A stretch of DNA of 64,000 bases from DASRWI01 sp035654655 (GCA_035654655.1 DASRWI010000010.1:1-64000), one strand, 5' to 3'; shown: positions 1 to 9,742, counted from the first letter of the stretch. Numbers and translations: made by a program. Notes: a model not told the origin generated them from the sequence alone.

Positions 1-3000
1 TTACAATCAGTTGATAAAGATGGGTTTGTTGATTTTGACAAATCTATTCAATGGAATGTTAATACTAATATTCCAACAAAAATTTGGTATGTGAAAGCGG
101 GTTATGCATTTACCGAAATATTAAGTGACAATGACAAAGAAGCTCTTCTTTTGTTAGGAAGCAATTCGCAAGTTGCTGTTTATTTAAATGGAGAAAGAAT
201 TCATTCTGTTAATAGCAATAGAAATGCAATAATAGATCAGGATACTATAAAGATAAATTTAAAGAGGGGGATTAATAAACTTATTGTTAGAATATTAAAT
301 ACTCATCAAAATCTCGGTGTTGCATTTTTTGGAACTATGAAATGGCAATGGGGATTTTTTGCAAGAGTAGTAGATGTTAAAGGGGAACCTCTAAATAATA
401 TAAAATATGTTGTAAAGTCAAAGAATAAAAAAAATGATTTTAACGTTGTATCAACTTTCTTCTTTAAGAAAGATAAAAATGGTTTGAATCAAAGAATAGA
501 TTTTGAAATTAATTCTTATAATCCTTATCCAGTAACTGGAAAAATTAAAATTAAATCATTCCGGAATTTTGAAGTAAAAATAGATTCTATTCTTTTTGGT
601 AACACAAGACATTCAATTTACATCCCAGAAATATTAAAAGATATTAAAGCTGAAACTGAATTAACGATTGGTAGTGAAATTGTTGCAAAAAATATTGAAT
701 ACAAAAAACAAAAGAAATATGACCTCCATTTAATGCTTTTGAACCATACAGATGTGGGGTATACTCATCCTCAGCCTGTAACCGAAGTACTTCACTGCAA
801 TACCTTAGATGATGTATTGAAAAAATGCAAAGAGCAGCCTGATTTTCATTGGACAATCGAAACTACCTGGCAATTAGAAGCTTACGAAAGATTAAGAAGT
901 AAAGAAAAATTTCTTGAACTTATATCCTTAATTAAAGAGGGAAGAGTTGCGGTTTCTCCAATATATACTAATCCTTTTACGGGTTATGTATCCGAAGAAG
1001 AGATGCTACGTTCATTTGATAAGGCTATAGAATATAAAAACAAATATGGTATAAGTTATTTAGGTGCTGTTTATAATGATGTGCCGGGACAATGCTGGTT
1101 TTTACCTCAGGCATTGAATAAAGCGGGTATAAAATTTATTGCAGAAGGTATTAATGAAGTTTATGGTGATTATAAGCTTCAAAGAAATTTGCCTAAAGTT
1201 TTTAAATGGGAAGCTGCTGATGGAAGCAGGGTTGTAACCTATATAAATGAAGCATACAATGAAGGAAAAACTTTTGGTTTAGAATCAAATGATTTGTTAT
1301 GTGTTGAACAAAATATTTGGGATAGAATTAATAAACTTGAAGCAAAAGATTATGCTCCTAGTATTATTTTAATAAATAGTTCATTCAGTGATAACAGTAT
1401 TCTTGCCGGATACCAATATGACCTTGGGTTAAAATGGAATAAGGAATATGAGTATCCTAAATTCATTAGTAGTGATGTAAATATGTTTACTAATGCATTA
1501 ATTAAATCAGATGCTTATGAAAAACTTCCAGTTCTTAAGGGTGATTGGACCTCTAATTGGGATATATTCTACCAGGGTGAATTTGAGAGACATAGAGATG
1601 TTAGAAGAATTCAGCATAACCTGCTGACTGCAGAAAAATTATCTACATTAAATAATTTACTTGACCCAAGTAAGCAGCCAATGAATGGAGAAATTAGCGA
1701 ATCTTATAGAAGATTGTTGCAATTTACCGGACATGGCAGTGGTTTAGAATATGGTTATGGTTCACCTGAAGCGAACAAATTAACAATGCAATATCGCCAA
1801 AATTATGTTGACGATGCATTATTAGGTTCTGAATCTGTAATATTAAAAGGAATGTTTGAAATAACTAAACCTGAAGAAAGCTTGGAAGCAGAGGGATTAT
1901 ATGTTTTTAATTCTCTTTCCTGGAAAAGAAACGAATTAGTAGAAATACAATTTCCTTTTGAAACATCTCCACAATATGTTGTTATTGAACCTGTTACTAA
2001 TAAAATAATTCCAAGCTTTAGAAAAGATCATAGACAATATTTTATTGCAACTGATGTACCTTCATTTGGATACAAGAAGTTTATATTAAAAGCAAAGACC
2101 GAGAAAAATGAATTTAAAAGTGGATTAGTAAAATCTGAAAATATTATAGAAAATCAATTTTATAAATTAACATTTGAAGAAAATAGAGTTGTTAGTATAA
2201 TTGATAAAAAATCAGGTAAAGAATTATTAAATAATAAGAGCAGATATGCTTTTGCAAATCCAACAGTTGAAAAGTATCAACTAAATCAAATTCATGCAGC
2301 AATATCAGGGATAAAAACCAGCTTAGAGATTATTGATGAATCACCTGTAAAATTGTCTGCAAGAATAAATAGAGAGAATGATGTTTTTGAGTATGTTGAA
2401 ATTTCTTTAATAGAGGGTATTGATAAGGTATTTATTAATGCTTCTGCAAATCTTCAGAAGTTAAAAGAAACAAAGATTACTGAAGAATTTGGAATTCCAT
2501 TTTCATTTAATATTCCCAATGCAAAAGTTAAATCTGAAATATTAGGCGGATTTATTGAACAAGAAAAAGATAGATTACCTGGTATTGACCATGATGGTGT
2601 TTCATTAAGAAGAGCAATATCTATATTTAATGATGATATGAACATAATTTTATCAACTGAAGATGTAAGAGTAATAAGAATTAGAAAAGATTCTTTAACA
2701 AATGAACCGGTTATAATTTCTAACCCATTAAATAATTTTCCTGATAGTTGGAATAGACACGAAGATGAAATTGGAAGGATAAATTTCCATTATGCATTTG
2801 CTTCCTCTGAAGGAACATTCAATCCTGCAAAGACAACAAAATTTGGTTATGAACTTAATACTCCTTTAGAATTAAGAAAAAGTTGGTTTAAACCAATTCC
2901 TTCATTTGAAGAATATTTAACTATTGATAATGAAAATGTTATTCTTCTTAATCTAAAATCAAGTGAAAAAGGAAAGTTAATAAGATTAATCAACTCTGAT

Positions 3001-3171
3001 ACTAAGAGTAATCAAAAAGCAAAGATAAAGACAAAACTTTTTACAAATTTTACTGCTGATGTTGTAGATTTATATTTAAATAAAATTAAAAAACTTGAAG
3101 TAAGTAATAATATAATTGAAGCAGAATTAAAACCGGGAGAGTTTTTAGATATTTTAATAAATAATAAATAA
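1..3171 (+). CDS. GH38-like alpha-mannosidase (5' end outside window)
   Basis: The reading frame is open from base 1, so the start lies upstream; the first in-window start codon, a GTG at 91, is probably internal. Residues are numbered from the window start. The middle of the protein resembles the GH38 catalytic domain. HTDVGY (His249, Asp251) matches the zinc-binding H-x-D of that family. NDVPGQCW (Asp360) sits where the catalytic nucleophile and third ligand lie. TGHGSG about 230 residues later is a candidate for the last zinc His. A beta-rich C-terminal half follows, as in GH38 enzymes. The first 150 or so residues look like a carbohydrate-binding beta-sandwich. GH38 enzymes release alpha-linked mannose. 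The exact substrate is not readable, and the motifs are divergent enough that a GH38-like subfamily is possible. It heads a plus-strand sugar-catabolism locus. Confidence 0.75.
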   Translation, partial: LQSVDKDGFVDFDKSIQWNVNTNIPTKIWYVKAGYAFTEILSDNDKEALLLLGSNSQVAVYLNGERIHSVNSNRNAIIDQDTIKINLKRGINKLIVRILNTHQNLGVAFFGTMKWQWGFFARVVDVKGEPLNNIKYVVKSKNKKNDFNVVSTFFFKKDKNGLNQRIDFEINSYNPYPVTGKIKIKSFRNFEVKIDSILFGNTRHSIYIPEILKDIKAETELTIGSEIVAKNIEYKKQKKYDLHLMLLNHTDVGYTHPQPVTEVLHCNTLDDVLKKCKEQPDFHWTIETTWQLEAYERLRSKEKFLELISLIKEGRVAVSPIYTNPFTGYVSEEEMLRSFDKAIEYKNKYGISYLGAVYNDVPGQCWFLPQALNKAGIKFIAEGINEVYGDYKLQRNLPKVFKWEAADGSRVVTYINEAYNEGKTFGLESNDLLCVEQNIWDRINKLEAKDYAPSIILINSSFSDNSILAGYQYDLGLKWNKEYEYPKFISSDVNMFTNALIKSDAYEKLPVLKGDWTSNWDIFYQGEFERHRDVRRIQHNLLTAEKLSTLNNLLDPSKQPMNGEISESYRRLLQFTGHGSGLEYGYGSPEANKLTMQYRQNYVDDALLGSESVILKGMFEITKPEESLEAEGLYVFNSLSWKRNELVEIQFPFETSPQYVVIEPVTNKIIPSFRKDHRQYFIATDVPSFGYKKFILKAKTEKNEFKSGLVKSENIIENQFYKLTFEENRVVSIIDKKSGKELLNNKSRYAFANPTVEKYQLNQIHAAISGIKTSLEIIDESPVKLSARINRENDVFEYVEISLIEGIDKVFINASANLQKLKETKITEEFGIPFSFNIPNAKVKSEILGGFIEQEKDRLPGIDHDGVSLRRAISIFNDDMNIILSTEDVRVIRIRKDSLTNEPVIISNPLNNFPDSWNRHEDEIGRINFHYAFASSEGTFNPAKTTKFGYELNTPLELRKSWFKPIPSFEEYLTIDNENVILLNLKSSEKGKLIRLINSDTKSNQKAKIKTKLFTNFTADVVDLYLNKIKKLEVSNNIIEAELKPGEFLDILINNK

Positions 3172-3193
3172 GCACAAAACTAAAAATAATTGG

Positions 3194-3224
3194 TAAGAGT
3201 TGGAAGGAGGAATTTGAACTCTTA
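3194..3224 (+). terminator. weak hairpin after the GH38-like gene
   Basis: An 8-bp inverted repeat (TAAGAGTT at 3194-3201, AACTCTTA at 3217-3224) encloses a 15-nt purine-rich loop and is followed by A/T-rich DNA without a clean T-tract. It could slow transcription after the GH38-like gene, but it is weak. Confidence 0.25.
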
Positions 3225-3279
3225 TAAAATTAAAAAAAATTTAATTAATTAATTATTATTCAATTTAAGGAGCGTTTAT

Positions 3280-4407
3280 ATGAATAAGGTTACTAAACTT
3301 ACAATGTTTTCATTTTCTTTACTCCTGTGTGTTATCGCAGCAGGATGTTTTGTAATTGGAACAATTACTCAACCATCAACAATACCAGCTATGCAGCAGT
3401 TTACTTCCACTGTAGTAGTTTCAGTTGAAGGACAAACTGATGCAACACCTCATTATGGAATAGTTGGTTTAAAAGTTCCTAATGATTTTACAATTGATTC
3501 AGTATGGATGACTGGCGGATATGCTGGTGCTTATACATTCTTACATCCTGATAGTTCTGATAGAGAACCAGGTGGTCAAGTTGATTTTTGGACTGATTCA
3601 TTAGAAGCCAGATATCCAAGTGGTGCTAATATGAAATGGGTAGTTTATCAATCAAATACAAGTTATTTGACTATCGTTGATACTTTGAATGTAAATTTAA
3701 TGGTTAAGATGAGAGCTGGTTCAACATTAGGAACTTATCAAATTGGATATTTCGTTTCTGATGCTGCTCTTGATTTTACAGACCCAACATATTATTCAAC
3801 CAGCTTGAATAACTCATTACAAGTTGTTGCACAGGTACCAGTTGAATTAACATCATTCACAGCTTTGCAGACAAAAAATGGTGTTCAATTAAATTGGGAA
3901 ACTGCAACTGAAACTAACAACAACCGTTTTGAAATTGAGAGAAGTTCAGATAATAAAAACTTTGTAGTTACAGGTACACTTAGTGGAAAAGGAACTACAA
4001 CTCAGGTTACAAAATATTCCTATACAGATAAAGTTAATGCAGGTAAATATTATTACCGCTTAAAACAAATTGATTTCAATGGTTCATTTGAATATTCAAA
4101 AACCATTGAAGTTGATTTCTCAGTTCCTCAGGATTTTGTTCTTTCACAGAATTATCCAAATCCATTTAATCCAAGCACAACTTTAAGCTTCGGTTTACCT
4201 GTTCAATCAAATGTTACATTTGCAGTTTATAATGCTGCAGGTGAATTAGTAAAAACAATTTCACAAGGTACTTTACAGGCAGGTACTCATACATTCAGCT
4301 TTGATGCTTCTAATTTAACAACCGGAATTTATTTCTATAACTTAAGCGCACAAGGAATAGACGGTTCTGAATTCAGCAAGACAGCAAAGATGTTATTATT
4401 AAAATAA
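3280..4407 (+). CDS. Lipoprotein with T9SS type A sorting domain
   Basis: The 375-residue protein starts with a lipoprotein signal: a hydrophobic segment and a lipobox ending VIAAGC with the acceptor Cys23. Residues about 35-190 form a beta-rich domain shared with the next gene (common pattern: MKWV, then SN-x-x-YL, then a glycine turn). Residues about 195-285 are the fibronectin-like module often found before sorting domains (PVELTSF, LNWETATETNN, YYYRLKQID). The C-terminus is a type A T9SS sorting domain (SQNYPNPFNPST, then GIYFYNL and KMLLLK). It is likely a surface protein. AAGGAG lies just before the ATG. The function of the N-terminal domain is unknown; glycan binding would fit the locus but is inferred only. 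Confidence 0.85.
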   Translation: MNKVTKLTMFSFSLLLCVIAAGCFVIGTITQPSTIPAMQQFTSTVVVSVEGQTDATPHYGIVGLKVPNDFTIDSVWMTGGYAGAYTFLHPDSSDREPGGQVDFWTDSLEARYPSGANMKWVVYQSNTSYLTIVDTLNVNLMVKMRAGSTLGTYQIGYFVSDAALDFTDPTYYSTSLNNSLQVVAQVPVELTSFTALQTKNGVQLNWETATETNNNRFEIERSSDNKNFVVTGTLSGKGTTTQVTKYSYTDKVNAGKYYYRLKQIDFNGSFEYSKTIEVDFSVPQDFVLSQNYPNPFNPSTTLSFGLPVQSNVTFAVYNAAGELVKTISQGTLQAGTHTFSFDASNLTTGIYFYNLSAQGIDGSEFSKTAKMLLLK

Positions 4408-4416
4408 TATCACAAT

Positions 4417-4440
4417 GTAGTGCCTGCCTGCAGGCACTAC
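4417..4440 (+). repeat. Perfect 10-bp inverted repeat before the second lipoprotein gene
   Basis: GTAGTGCCTG (4417-4426) and CAGGCACTAC (4431-4440) form a perfect GC-rich stem with a 4-nt loop. It ends three bases before the AAAGGAG ribosome binding site of the next gene and has no T-tract, so it is not a typical intrinsic terminator. It may stabilise or block one side of the two-gene transcript. Confidence 0.6.
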
Positions 4441-4455
4441 CTAAAAGGAGTTAAA

Positions 4456-5301
4456 ATGAAAATCTCTAAAATATTTGCTTTTGTATTTGTTCTATTTAAC
4501 ATATTTGTTTTTAGTGGTTGTATTATTTCAGATGTTAATCAAAGTAATACTGTTCAAACAGGTGGTACTTTTACTTCGACATTAACTATATCTGAAATGA
4601 CAGCAGAAAATTCTAATGCTCACAAAGGTATTCTTTGTGTGTTAGTTCCTAATGACTGGACATTTACTTCAGGTTCTTTTACCTCTACAGTTGGTGTAGG
4701 TACTATGGAAGTAAATTTAGACCCAAATCCTCCTTATGGTGACATTGATACAATTATTGCAGCTCCGGCAGGGATGAAGTGGGTTGACTTAATTAGTAAT
4801 GTTGGTTACTTGCATCCAGCAAATGTTGTAATTGAAGTAACTGTAAATTTCCAGGCCGGTACAACTATAGGAACTTTCCCAATTGGTTATGCCTCAACTG
4901 TTAATACACTTGATATGATGAAATCAATCAATCAACAAGATGTTGATAATGATGCTTCATGGACAGATACTTCAATGAATCATATGGTAACGATTACAGG
5001 TCCAGCTGCAGTAGATGAACAAATATCAGGAATACCAAGTGATTATAATCTTTCACAAAACTATCCTAATCCTTTTAACCCATCAACAAGTTTTACTTAT
5101 TCAATAAAGCAATCAGGAAATGTTCAAATTAGTTTATTTGATGCTTCAGGAAAAGAAGTTAAAACGCTTGTAAATGGTTTTAGGAATGCAGGTAATTATA
5201 TGATCCACTTTAATGCTTCTGATTTTGCCAGCGGCATTTATTACTATAGAATAATTACAAATGATTTTGTTAAAACTAATAAAATGGTTTTAATGAAGTA
5301 A
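4456..5301 (+). CDS. Lipoprotein with T9SS type A sorting domain, paralogue of the preceding gene
   Basis: The start at 4456 is chosen because AAAGGAG precedes it and it begins the signal peptide; an in-frame GTG at 4420 lies inside the hairpin and is unlikely. The 281-residue product has a lipobox-like FVFSGC with Cys22. Residues about 35-175 form the same domain as in the gene at 3280 (VPNDWTF matching VPNDFTI, GMKWVDL matching NMKWVVY). A short linker leads straight to a T9SS type A sorting domain (SQNYPNPFNPST, then GIYYYRI and KMVLMK). It lacks the fibronectin-like module of its neighbour. Probably an exported surface protein of unknown role, made by duplication. Confidence 0.85.
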   Translation: MKISKIFAFVFVLFNIFVFSGCIISDVNQSNTVQTGGTFTSTLTISEMTAENSNAHKGILCVLVPNDWTFTSGSFTSTVGVGTMEVNLDPNPPYGDIDTIIAAPAGMKWVDLISNVGYLHPANVVIEVTVNFQAGTTIGTFPIGYASTVNTLDMMKSINQQDVDNDASWTDTSMNHMVTITGPAAVDEQISGIPSDYNLSQNYPNPFNPSTSFTYSIKQSGNVQISLFDASGKEVKTLVNGFRNAGNYMIHFNASDFASGIYYYRIITNDFVKTNKMVLMK

Positions 5302-5310
5302 TAAGATTTA

Positions 5311-5344
5311 TTTACCGGTACTACTTTAAGTACCGGTAAATTTT
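5311..5344 (+). terminator. Rho-independent terminator-like hairpin
   Basis: TTTACCGGTACT (5311-5322) pairs perfectly with AGTACCGGTAAA (5329-5340) over a 6-nt loop and is followed by TTTT. It closes the two-lipoprotein unit, though genes continue on the same strand after it. Confidence 0.6.
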
Positions 5345-5362
5345 ATAAGAAGGAAAATTTAA

Positions 5363-6445
5363 TTGAAAGAAATAAAAATTTTTAATGCTCGAGACCTTGG
5401 TCCTCAGTTTGTAAATAATTCTAATAAAATGGTAGGGCAGGATGGCGCCTATTCTATTCCATTAGAAAAAGATAAATGTTTGTTTTTCTTTGGTGATACT
5501 TTAATTGGTAAAAGAACTGAAGGTGAAAGCCTCTGGTATCCTGGAGGTCAGCCCTTAGGTCCTGTGGATATGACTGGTGTAGGGGGTCTTGAAAAGATGA
5601 TTACCAATACTGGTTTGTTATGCTACAATAAAACTGGTGAAAATGGGTTTGATGATTTTGAATATATTTTAGGTGATGATGGTCAGCTTAAACAATTACT
5701 TCCACATTTAGATGATGAGGATATAAATTGGTACAGGATATGGTGCCTTCATGGAGTGACTATTAAAGATAAAGTTTATCTATTCTTCATTAAAATAAAA
5801 ATGCTTGAAGAAGGTGAACCTCCAGCTAACTTTGTTGTTTTAGGTTCAGGTTTAACTGTTGGTAATGCAAAAGACTGGAAGTTTGAAAGGATTTATAAAG
5901 ATGGTTCATACATAATATGGTATGAAAATGATCCCTGCTTTGCTTCAGCAATCTGCTATTTACCTGGAGATGACTATGTATATCTTTATGGTACAAAGAA
6001 TGATAGGAGCGGAATACATAATCTGCACCTTGCGAGAGCAAAGCCAGATGAAATGGATAAAGTTGAAAATTATAGATATTTTGTTTCTGAAGAAGAAGGG
6101 TGGACTGAAGATGTAAAAAAATCCAAACCTCTTTTTGCAGGAATGCCTAATGAATTATCAGTAAACTATAACAAATATCTTGGATGTTATCTTTCAATTC
6201 ATTCACTTGAATTATCTGGTAAGATAGTTGCAAGAACTTCACCAACTCCTTGGGGACCATGGAGTGAACCCATAGAACTTTGGCAAGTTGTTCCTCAAAA
6301 AAGAATTGAAGGTCCAACCTTAGAATTAATTTATGCTGCAAAGGAACATCCATACTTTTCAAAAGATAATGGCAAAACTATTTATATAACTTATATAGAA
6401 TTCGAGGAATATTATCCTCACTTAATTGAAATTACATTTGAATAA
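5363..6445 (+). CDS. DUF4185-type beta-propeller protein, putative glycosidase
   Basis: 360 residues, starting at TTG with an AAGAAGG ribosome binding site upstream. The N-terminus (VGQDGAYSIPL, then LFFFGDTLIG) is the typical opening of DUF4185 and related five-bladed propeller proteins, where a first-blade Asp often belongs to the active site. Later blades include AGMPNELSVNYN and the ARTSPTPWGPWS motif common to GH43/GH117-like propellers. No signal peptide is visible, so it may be cytoplasmic. Activity on a glycan from this locus is inferred; no substrate can be named. Confidence 0.65.
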   Translation: MKEIKIFNARDLGPQFVNNSNKMVGQDGAYSIPLEKDKCLFFFGDTLIGKRTEGESLWYPGGQPLGPVDMTGVGGLEKMITNTGLLCYNKTGENGFDDFEYILGDDGQLKQLLPHLDDEDINWYRIWCLHGVTIKDKVYLFFIKIKMLEEGEPPANFVVLGSGLTVGNAKDWKFERIYKDGSYIIWYENDPCFASAICYLPGDDYVYLYGTKNDRSGIHNLHLARAKPDEMDKVENYRYFVSEEEGWTEDVKKSKPLFAGMPNELSVNYNKYLGCYLSIHSLELSGKIVARTSPTPWGPWSEPIELWQVVPQKRIEGPTLELIYAAKEHPYFSKDNGKTIYITYIEFEEYYPHLIEITFE

Positions 6446-6464
6446 CTAATTAGAATAATAAAGA

Positions 6465-8531
6465 ATGATTCCAACTACTGAAGATTTAAAAAGTGATGTT
6501 TTAATACACAAACATGGTGATATTTTTAATTTACCCGGGTTAACAAATTTTATTGGCACGGTTCAATCAGACTTTGACATAACAGGAATAAGAAGCTTAA
6601 ACTTTCCTCCATTTGCAACTTCTGATATTATATCAGGTGGATTATTTATAGATGATGTTTATTTTCCTGCGACAGGTACTAATGTTGAATATACCTGGTA
6701 TGCTGATAGGCTTGAGAGAAGAGCTGAGTATAAAGGATTAGGATTGAAATCCATTACAGTTCTGGTTATGAATAAAATGGCTTGTCTGGTAAGTCTTACC
6801 ATAAAAAATACAAGCGGAATTGAAAGAAACTTAGAACTAAAATATGGTTTTCAGGGGAGTGTTACTAAAACAGCCAAACCCTGGAATGAACCACTACCTC
6901 AATTTGAACCTGACCAGAAAATAGAAATTGATGAAGCAAATAATATTTTGGTTTATTCGGCTAAAAAGAGTAATGCTTTCCAAGTACAAGGAATTTCACT
7001 TGAAGGAAAATTAAGTCGTGCAGGAATTAAAACAAGTTTAAAGTTAAATGCCGGGGAATCAAAAACTATCAATTATGTTAATGTAGTTGGAGATTCTATT
7101 GACCAGGTAATAGCAGATTATAAGATAGTAATGGCTAACACTGTTAAGGAATTAGAAAATTGTAGAAATGAATGGAATGAAGAACTTAAGGCAGCATTTA
7201 CTCCTGGCAATTCAAGGTTTTCGGGACATATGCCACTTCTTGAAACTACAGATGAATCCGTAAAAAAACTTTATTATATGGGAGTACTTGGAGTTATATA
7301 TTTCCGAAGAGATAATCCTAATTCTGTACTCGGTAGAACTTATGATACACTTATGCCTAAATATTGGGCAACTGTTACATTCATATGGGACTATGCGTTA
7401 AGTTCATTAACTCACGCCTTACTTGACCCTGCTGTTATGAAAAAGTATTTAGAACATTGGATGGCGATGGATGTTCATAAACATTTTGGAACTGAATATT
7501 TAACTGGAGGTCCTGTTGGTCCATGGTACTCAGTAAATGATTTTGCAATTACTGAAATTTCTAAAAATTATTTAAGATGGAATGGCGACTTCAAGTGGCT
7601 GGATAAAGTAGTTCAGGTAAATGAAGGACAGAAAGCTCCAGTATTAGACCTCTTATTAAAATATGCTTCAAACTGGAATAACTTCAAGTCTCGTAATGGT
7701 CTTGCTGATTATGGCGGCATTAATAATCTTTTAGAATGTGTAAGCACATATATTCACGAAGTTGCTTCATTAAATGCTGCTAATGTTTTCAATTTAAGAA
7801 CCGCAATAGAACTTTGTGAAATGACAGGTAGAACTGACCTTATTAAAAATTTCACAGAGCAGGTAAATGAATTAATAAAAGGCATCAACAAACTTTATGT
7901 TGATGGCAAAGGATACTGGGCTACAAGGTTCCCTGATGGTAGTTTAGTTGAAGTAAGACATTGCTATGACTTTATTACAATCTTAAACAAAATTCCTAAT
8001 GATTTAAGTCCAAAGCAAAAAACAGAAATGGTTGAATTCTTCAAGAGGGAATTGCAATCACCAACATGGATGCGTGCACTTTCTCCAGGTGATGATAACG
8101 TTTTGTTTAGTGTAAGACCTGACCATCAATTTAATGGTGCTTACCCTGCTTGGCCTGCCCAGGCAGTAACAGCTTTATATAAAACAGGTAATTATGAGCT
8201 TGCTCTTCAATGGATGAAAGGATTAGCTAAATCAACTAATCAAGGACCTTTAGGACAAGCACATTTTGTGGAAACAGCTATAGATACAGAAAGTGGAGGA
8301 GCACGTAAAGCTACTCCAGATATGCCTTATATAAATGATTGGACAGTATCTTCAAGCGGTAGTTGGACAAACATTATTATTGAATCAATCTTTGGTGTTG
8401 ATGCAACCTTTAATAAAGGAATTACTGCCAAACCGCAATTTGGAAGTTTTGATTCCAAAGCTGAATTAAAAAATATTTCTTATCAAGGAAAACTTTATAC
8501 TGCAACATCAAATGGCTTAAAAGATCAATAA
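6465..8531 (+). CDS. (alpha/alpha)6-barrel glycoside hydrolase (GH63/GH37/GH15-like)
   Basis: 688 residues. Residues about 1-235 are beta-rich and resemble the N-terminal super-sandwich of six-hairpin glycosidases. Residues about 260-660 are helical with barrel-type motifs: FIWDYALSSL, a glycine-rich TGGPVGPWYSVND, the paired hairpins LNAANVFNLRTAIELCE, and YPAWPAQAVTALYKTG near the end. Candidate catalytic acids include the Asp of FIWDY and the acidic residues around ETAIDTESGG. No signal peptide is seen. It lies 20 bp after the propeller gene and 9 bp before the esterase gene. The fold is fairly clear; the family and substrate are not. Confidence 0.6.
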   Translation: MIPTTEDLKSDVLIHKHGDIFNLPGLTNFIGTVQSDFDITGIRSLNFPPFATSDIISGGLFIDDVYFPATGTNVEYTWYADRLERRAEYKGLGLKSITVLVMNKMACLVSLTIKNTSGIERNLELKYGFQGSVTKTAKPWNEPLPQFEPDQKIEIDEANNILVYSAKKSNAFQVQGISLEGKLSRAGIKTSLKLNAGESKTINYVNVVGDSIDQVIADYKIVMANTVKELENCRNEWNEELKAAFTPGNSRFSGHMPLLETTDESVKKLYYMGVLGVIYFRRDNPNSVLGRTYDTLMPKYWATVTFIWDYALSSLTHALLDPAVMKKYLEHWMAMDVHKHFGTEYLTGGPVGPWYSVNDFAITEISKNYLRWNGDFKWLDKVVQVNEGQKAPVLDLLLKYASNWNNFKSRNGLADYGGINNLLECVSTYIHEVASLNAANVFNLRTAIELCEMTGRTDLIKNFTEQVNELIKGINKLYVDGKGYWATRFPDGSLVEVRHCYDFITILNKIPNDLSPKQKTEMVEFFKRELQSPTWMRALSPGDDNVLFSVRPDHQFNGAYPAWPAQAVTALYKTGNYELALQWMKGLAKSTNQGPLGQAHFVETAIDTESGGARKATPDMPYINDWTVSSSGSWTNIIIESIFGVDATFNKGITAKPQFGSFDSKAELKNISYQGKLYTATSNGLKDQ

Positions 8532-8539
8532 AAATTATA

Positions 8540-9742
8540 ATGGAAAGAACATTAGAAAAAAATACTAAGTTTAATTATAACAATAACTTAAGTGCTTCCT
8601 TAGAGAATTGGAATAGTATATCAGAAAATGAAAAGAGTTCCATAATTGAAAATATAAATCTGTCTATCTTAAGACAGAATTATCCTATTCATATAAATGA
8701 TTCTGAAGTCATATTACTCTATAAAGGAAACAATGAAAAAGTTGAATTGCTAAGTGATTTGACCGGGTGGAAGGAACCCCTAAGCTTTAATAAGGTATCA
8801 AATCCCGATTTCTTTTTTCTTAAAGTAAACCTGGAACCTGATGCAAGAATTCAGTATTTACTTCTTGTTGATGGTAATCCTATTGTTGATCCTTACAATA
8901 AGTATCAGCCAAGACACGGTTTAGGTGCTATGTCTGAATTAGCCATGCCGAAATATGAGAGACATCCTTACCTTGATGAGTTTATATATGGCAAAGAAGG
9001 TTCTTTTAAAGGATTAAAAAAACATATTCTTCCGGCAGGTTCATTACCATATGAACATGAAATATATGTGTATCTGCCTGAAGATTATGATAAGAACAAA
9101 AAATATCCAACTATTTATTTTCACGATGGACCTGATTACATAAGATATGGTGTTGTACCAAGTTCATTAAAAAAAATAATTACAGATAATTTAATAGAGC
9201 CTTGTATTGCAGTGTTTGTAACTCCACCAAATTTACATCAACCGAAAGAACCAAACCGCTCTACTGAATATGGTTTGAATGATGATTATGTAAAATTCTT
9301 CTGTGATGAACTGGTCCCATTTATTGATTCTAATTATAACTCTGACAAAGATGCAAGAAGAAGAATCATAATAGGGGATTCTTATGCAGGACTAATATCA
9401 TTCTATATAGCTTTTGTGAGAAATGATATTTTTGCCAATGCTTATAGCCAATCCGGATATTTTTCTTTTAACAAGAATAGACTTATAAATTTATTTAGGA
9501 ATGAACCTTTTAAAAATTTAAACTTAATGTTTGATGTTGGTACTTATGAAAAAATAGTTGGTGCTGATTTTATTCCGCCTGATGAACAAGATTTTACTAA
9601 AGCTAACAGAGTTATGAAAGAAGTTTTGCAATCAAGAAACTATTCTTTTGTTTATAATGAGTATCACGATGGTCATTTATGGGGAAGTTGGAGAAAACTT
9701 CTTATAAATGCACTTATTCATTTTCTTGGAGTTAAAAAATGA
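8540..9742 (+). CDS. Enterochelin esterase-like alpha/beta hydrolase with N-terminal E-set domain
   Basis: 400 residues. Residues about 50-150 resemble the immunoglobulin-like domain (VELLSDLTGWKEP, DGNPIVDPYNKY) seen before esterase domains in the Fes/esterase D group. The catalytic domain follows: PTIYFHDGPDYI, the nucleophile elbow GDSYAG (Ser281), and C-terminal HDGHLWGSW (His376 or His379). The family hydrolyses ester bonds; in polysaccharide loci such proteins often remove acyl or feruloyl decorations. No signal peptide. The stop codon overlaps the next start (ATGA), so it is probably translated with the ROK kinase gene. Confidence 0.75.
   Translation: MERTLEKNTKFNYNNNLSASLENWNSISENEKSSIIENINLSILRQNYPIHINDSEVILLYKGNNEKVELLSDLTGWKEPLSFNKVSNPDFFFLKVNLEPDARIQYLLLVDGNPIVDPYNKYQPRHGLGAMSELAMPKYERHPYLDEFIYGKEGSFKGLKKHILPAGSLPYEHEIYVYLPEDYDKNKKYPTIYFHDGPDYIRYGVVPSSLKKIITDNLIEPCIAVFVTPPNLHQPKEPNRSTEYGLNDDYVKFFCDELVPFIDSNYNSDKDARRRIIIGDSYAGLISFYIAFVRNDIFANAYSQSGYFSFNKNRLINLFRNEPFKNLNLMFDVGTYEKIVGADFIPPDEQDFTKANRVMKEVLQSRNYSFVYNEYHDGHLWGSWRKLLINALIHFLGVKK

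Noticed and set aside
4420..4455. Upstream GTG start for the second lipoprotein
   Set aside because: The codon lies inside the hairpin, gives a non-signal N-terminus, and the ATG at 4456 has a good ribosome binding site.
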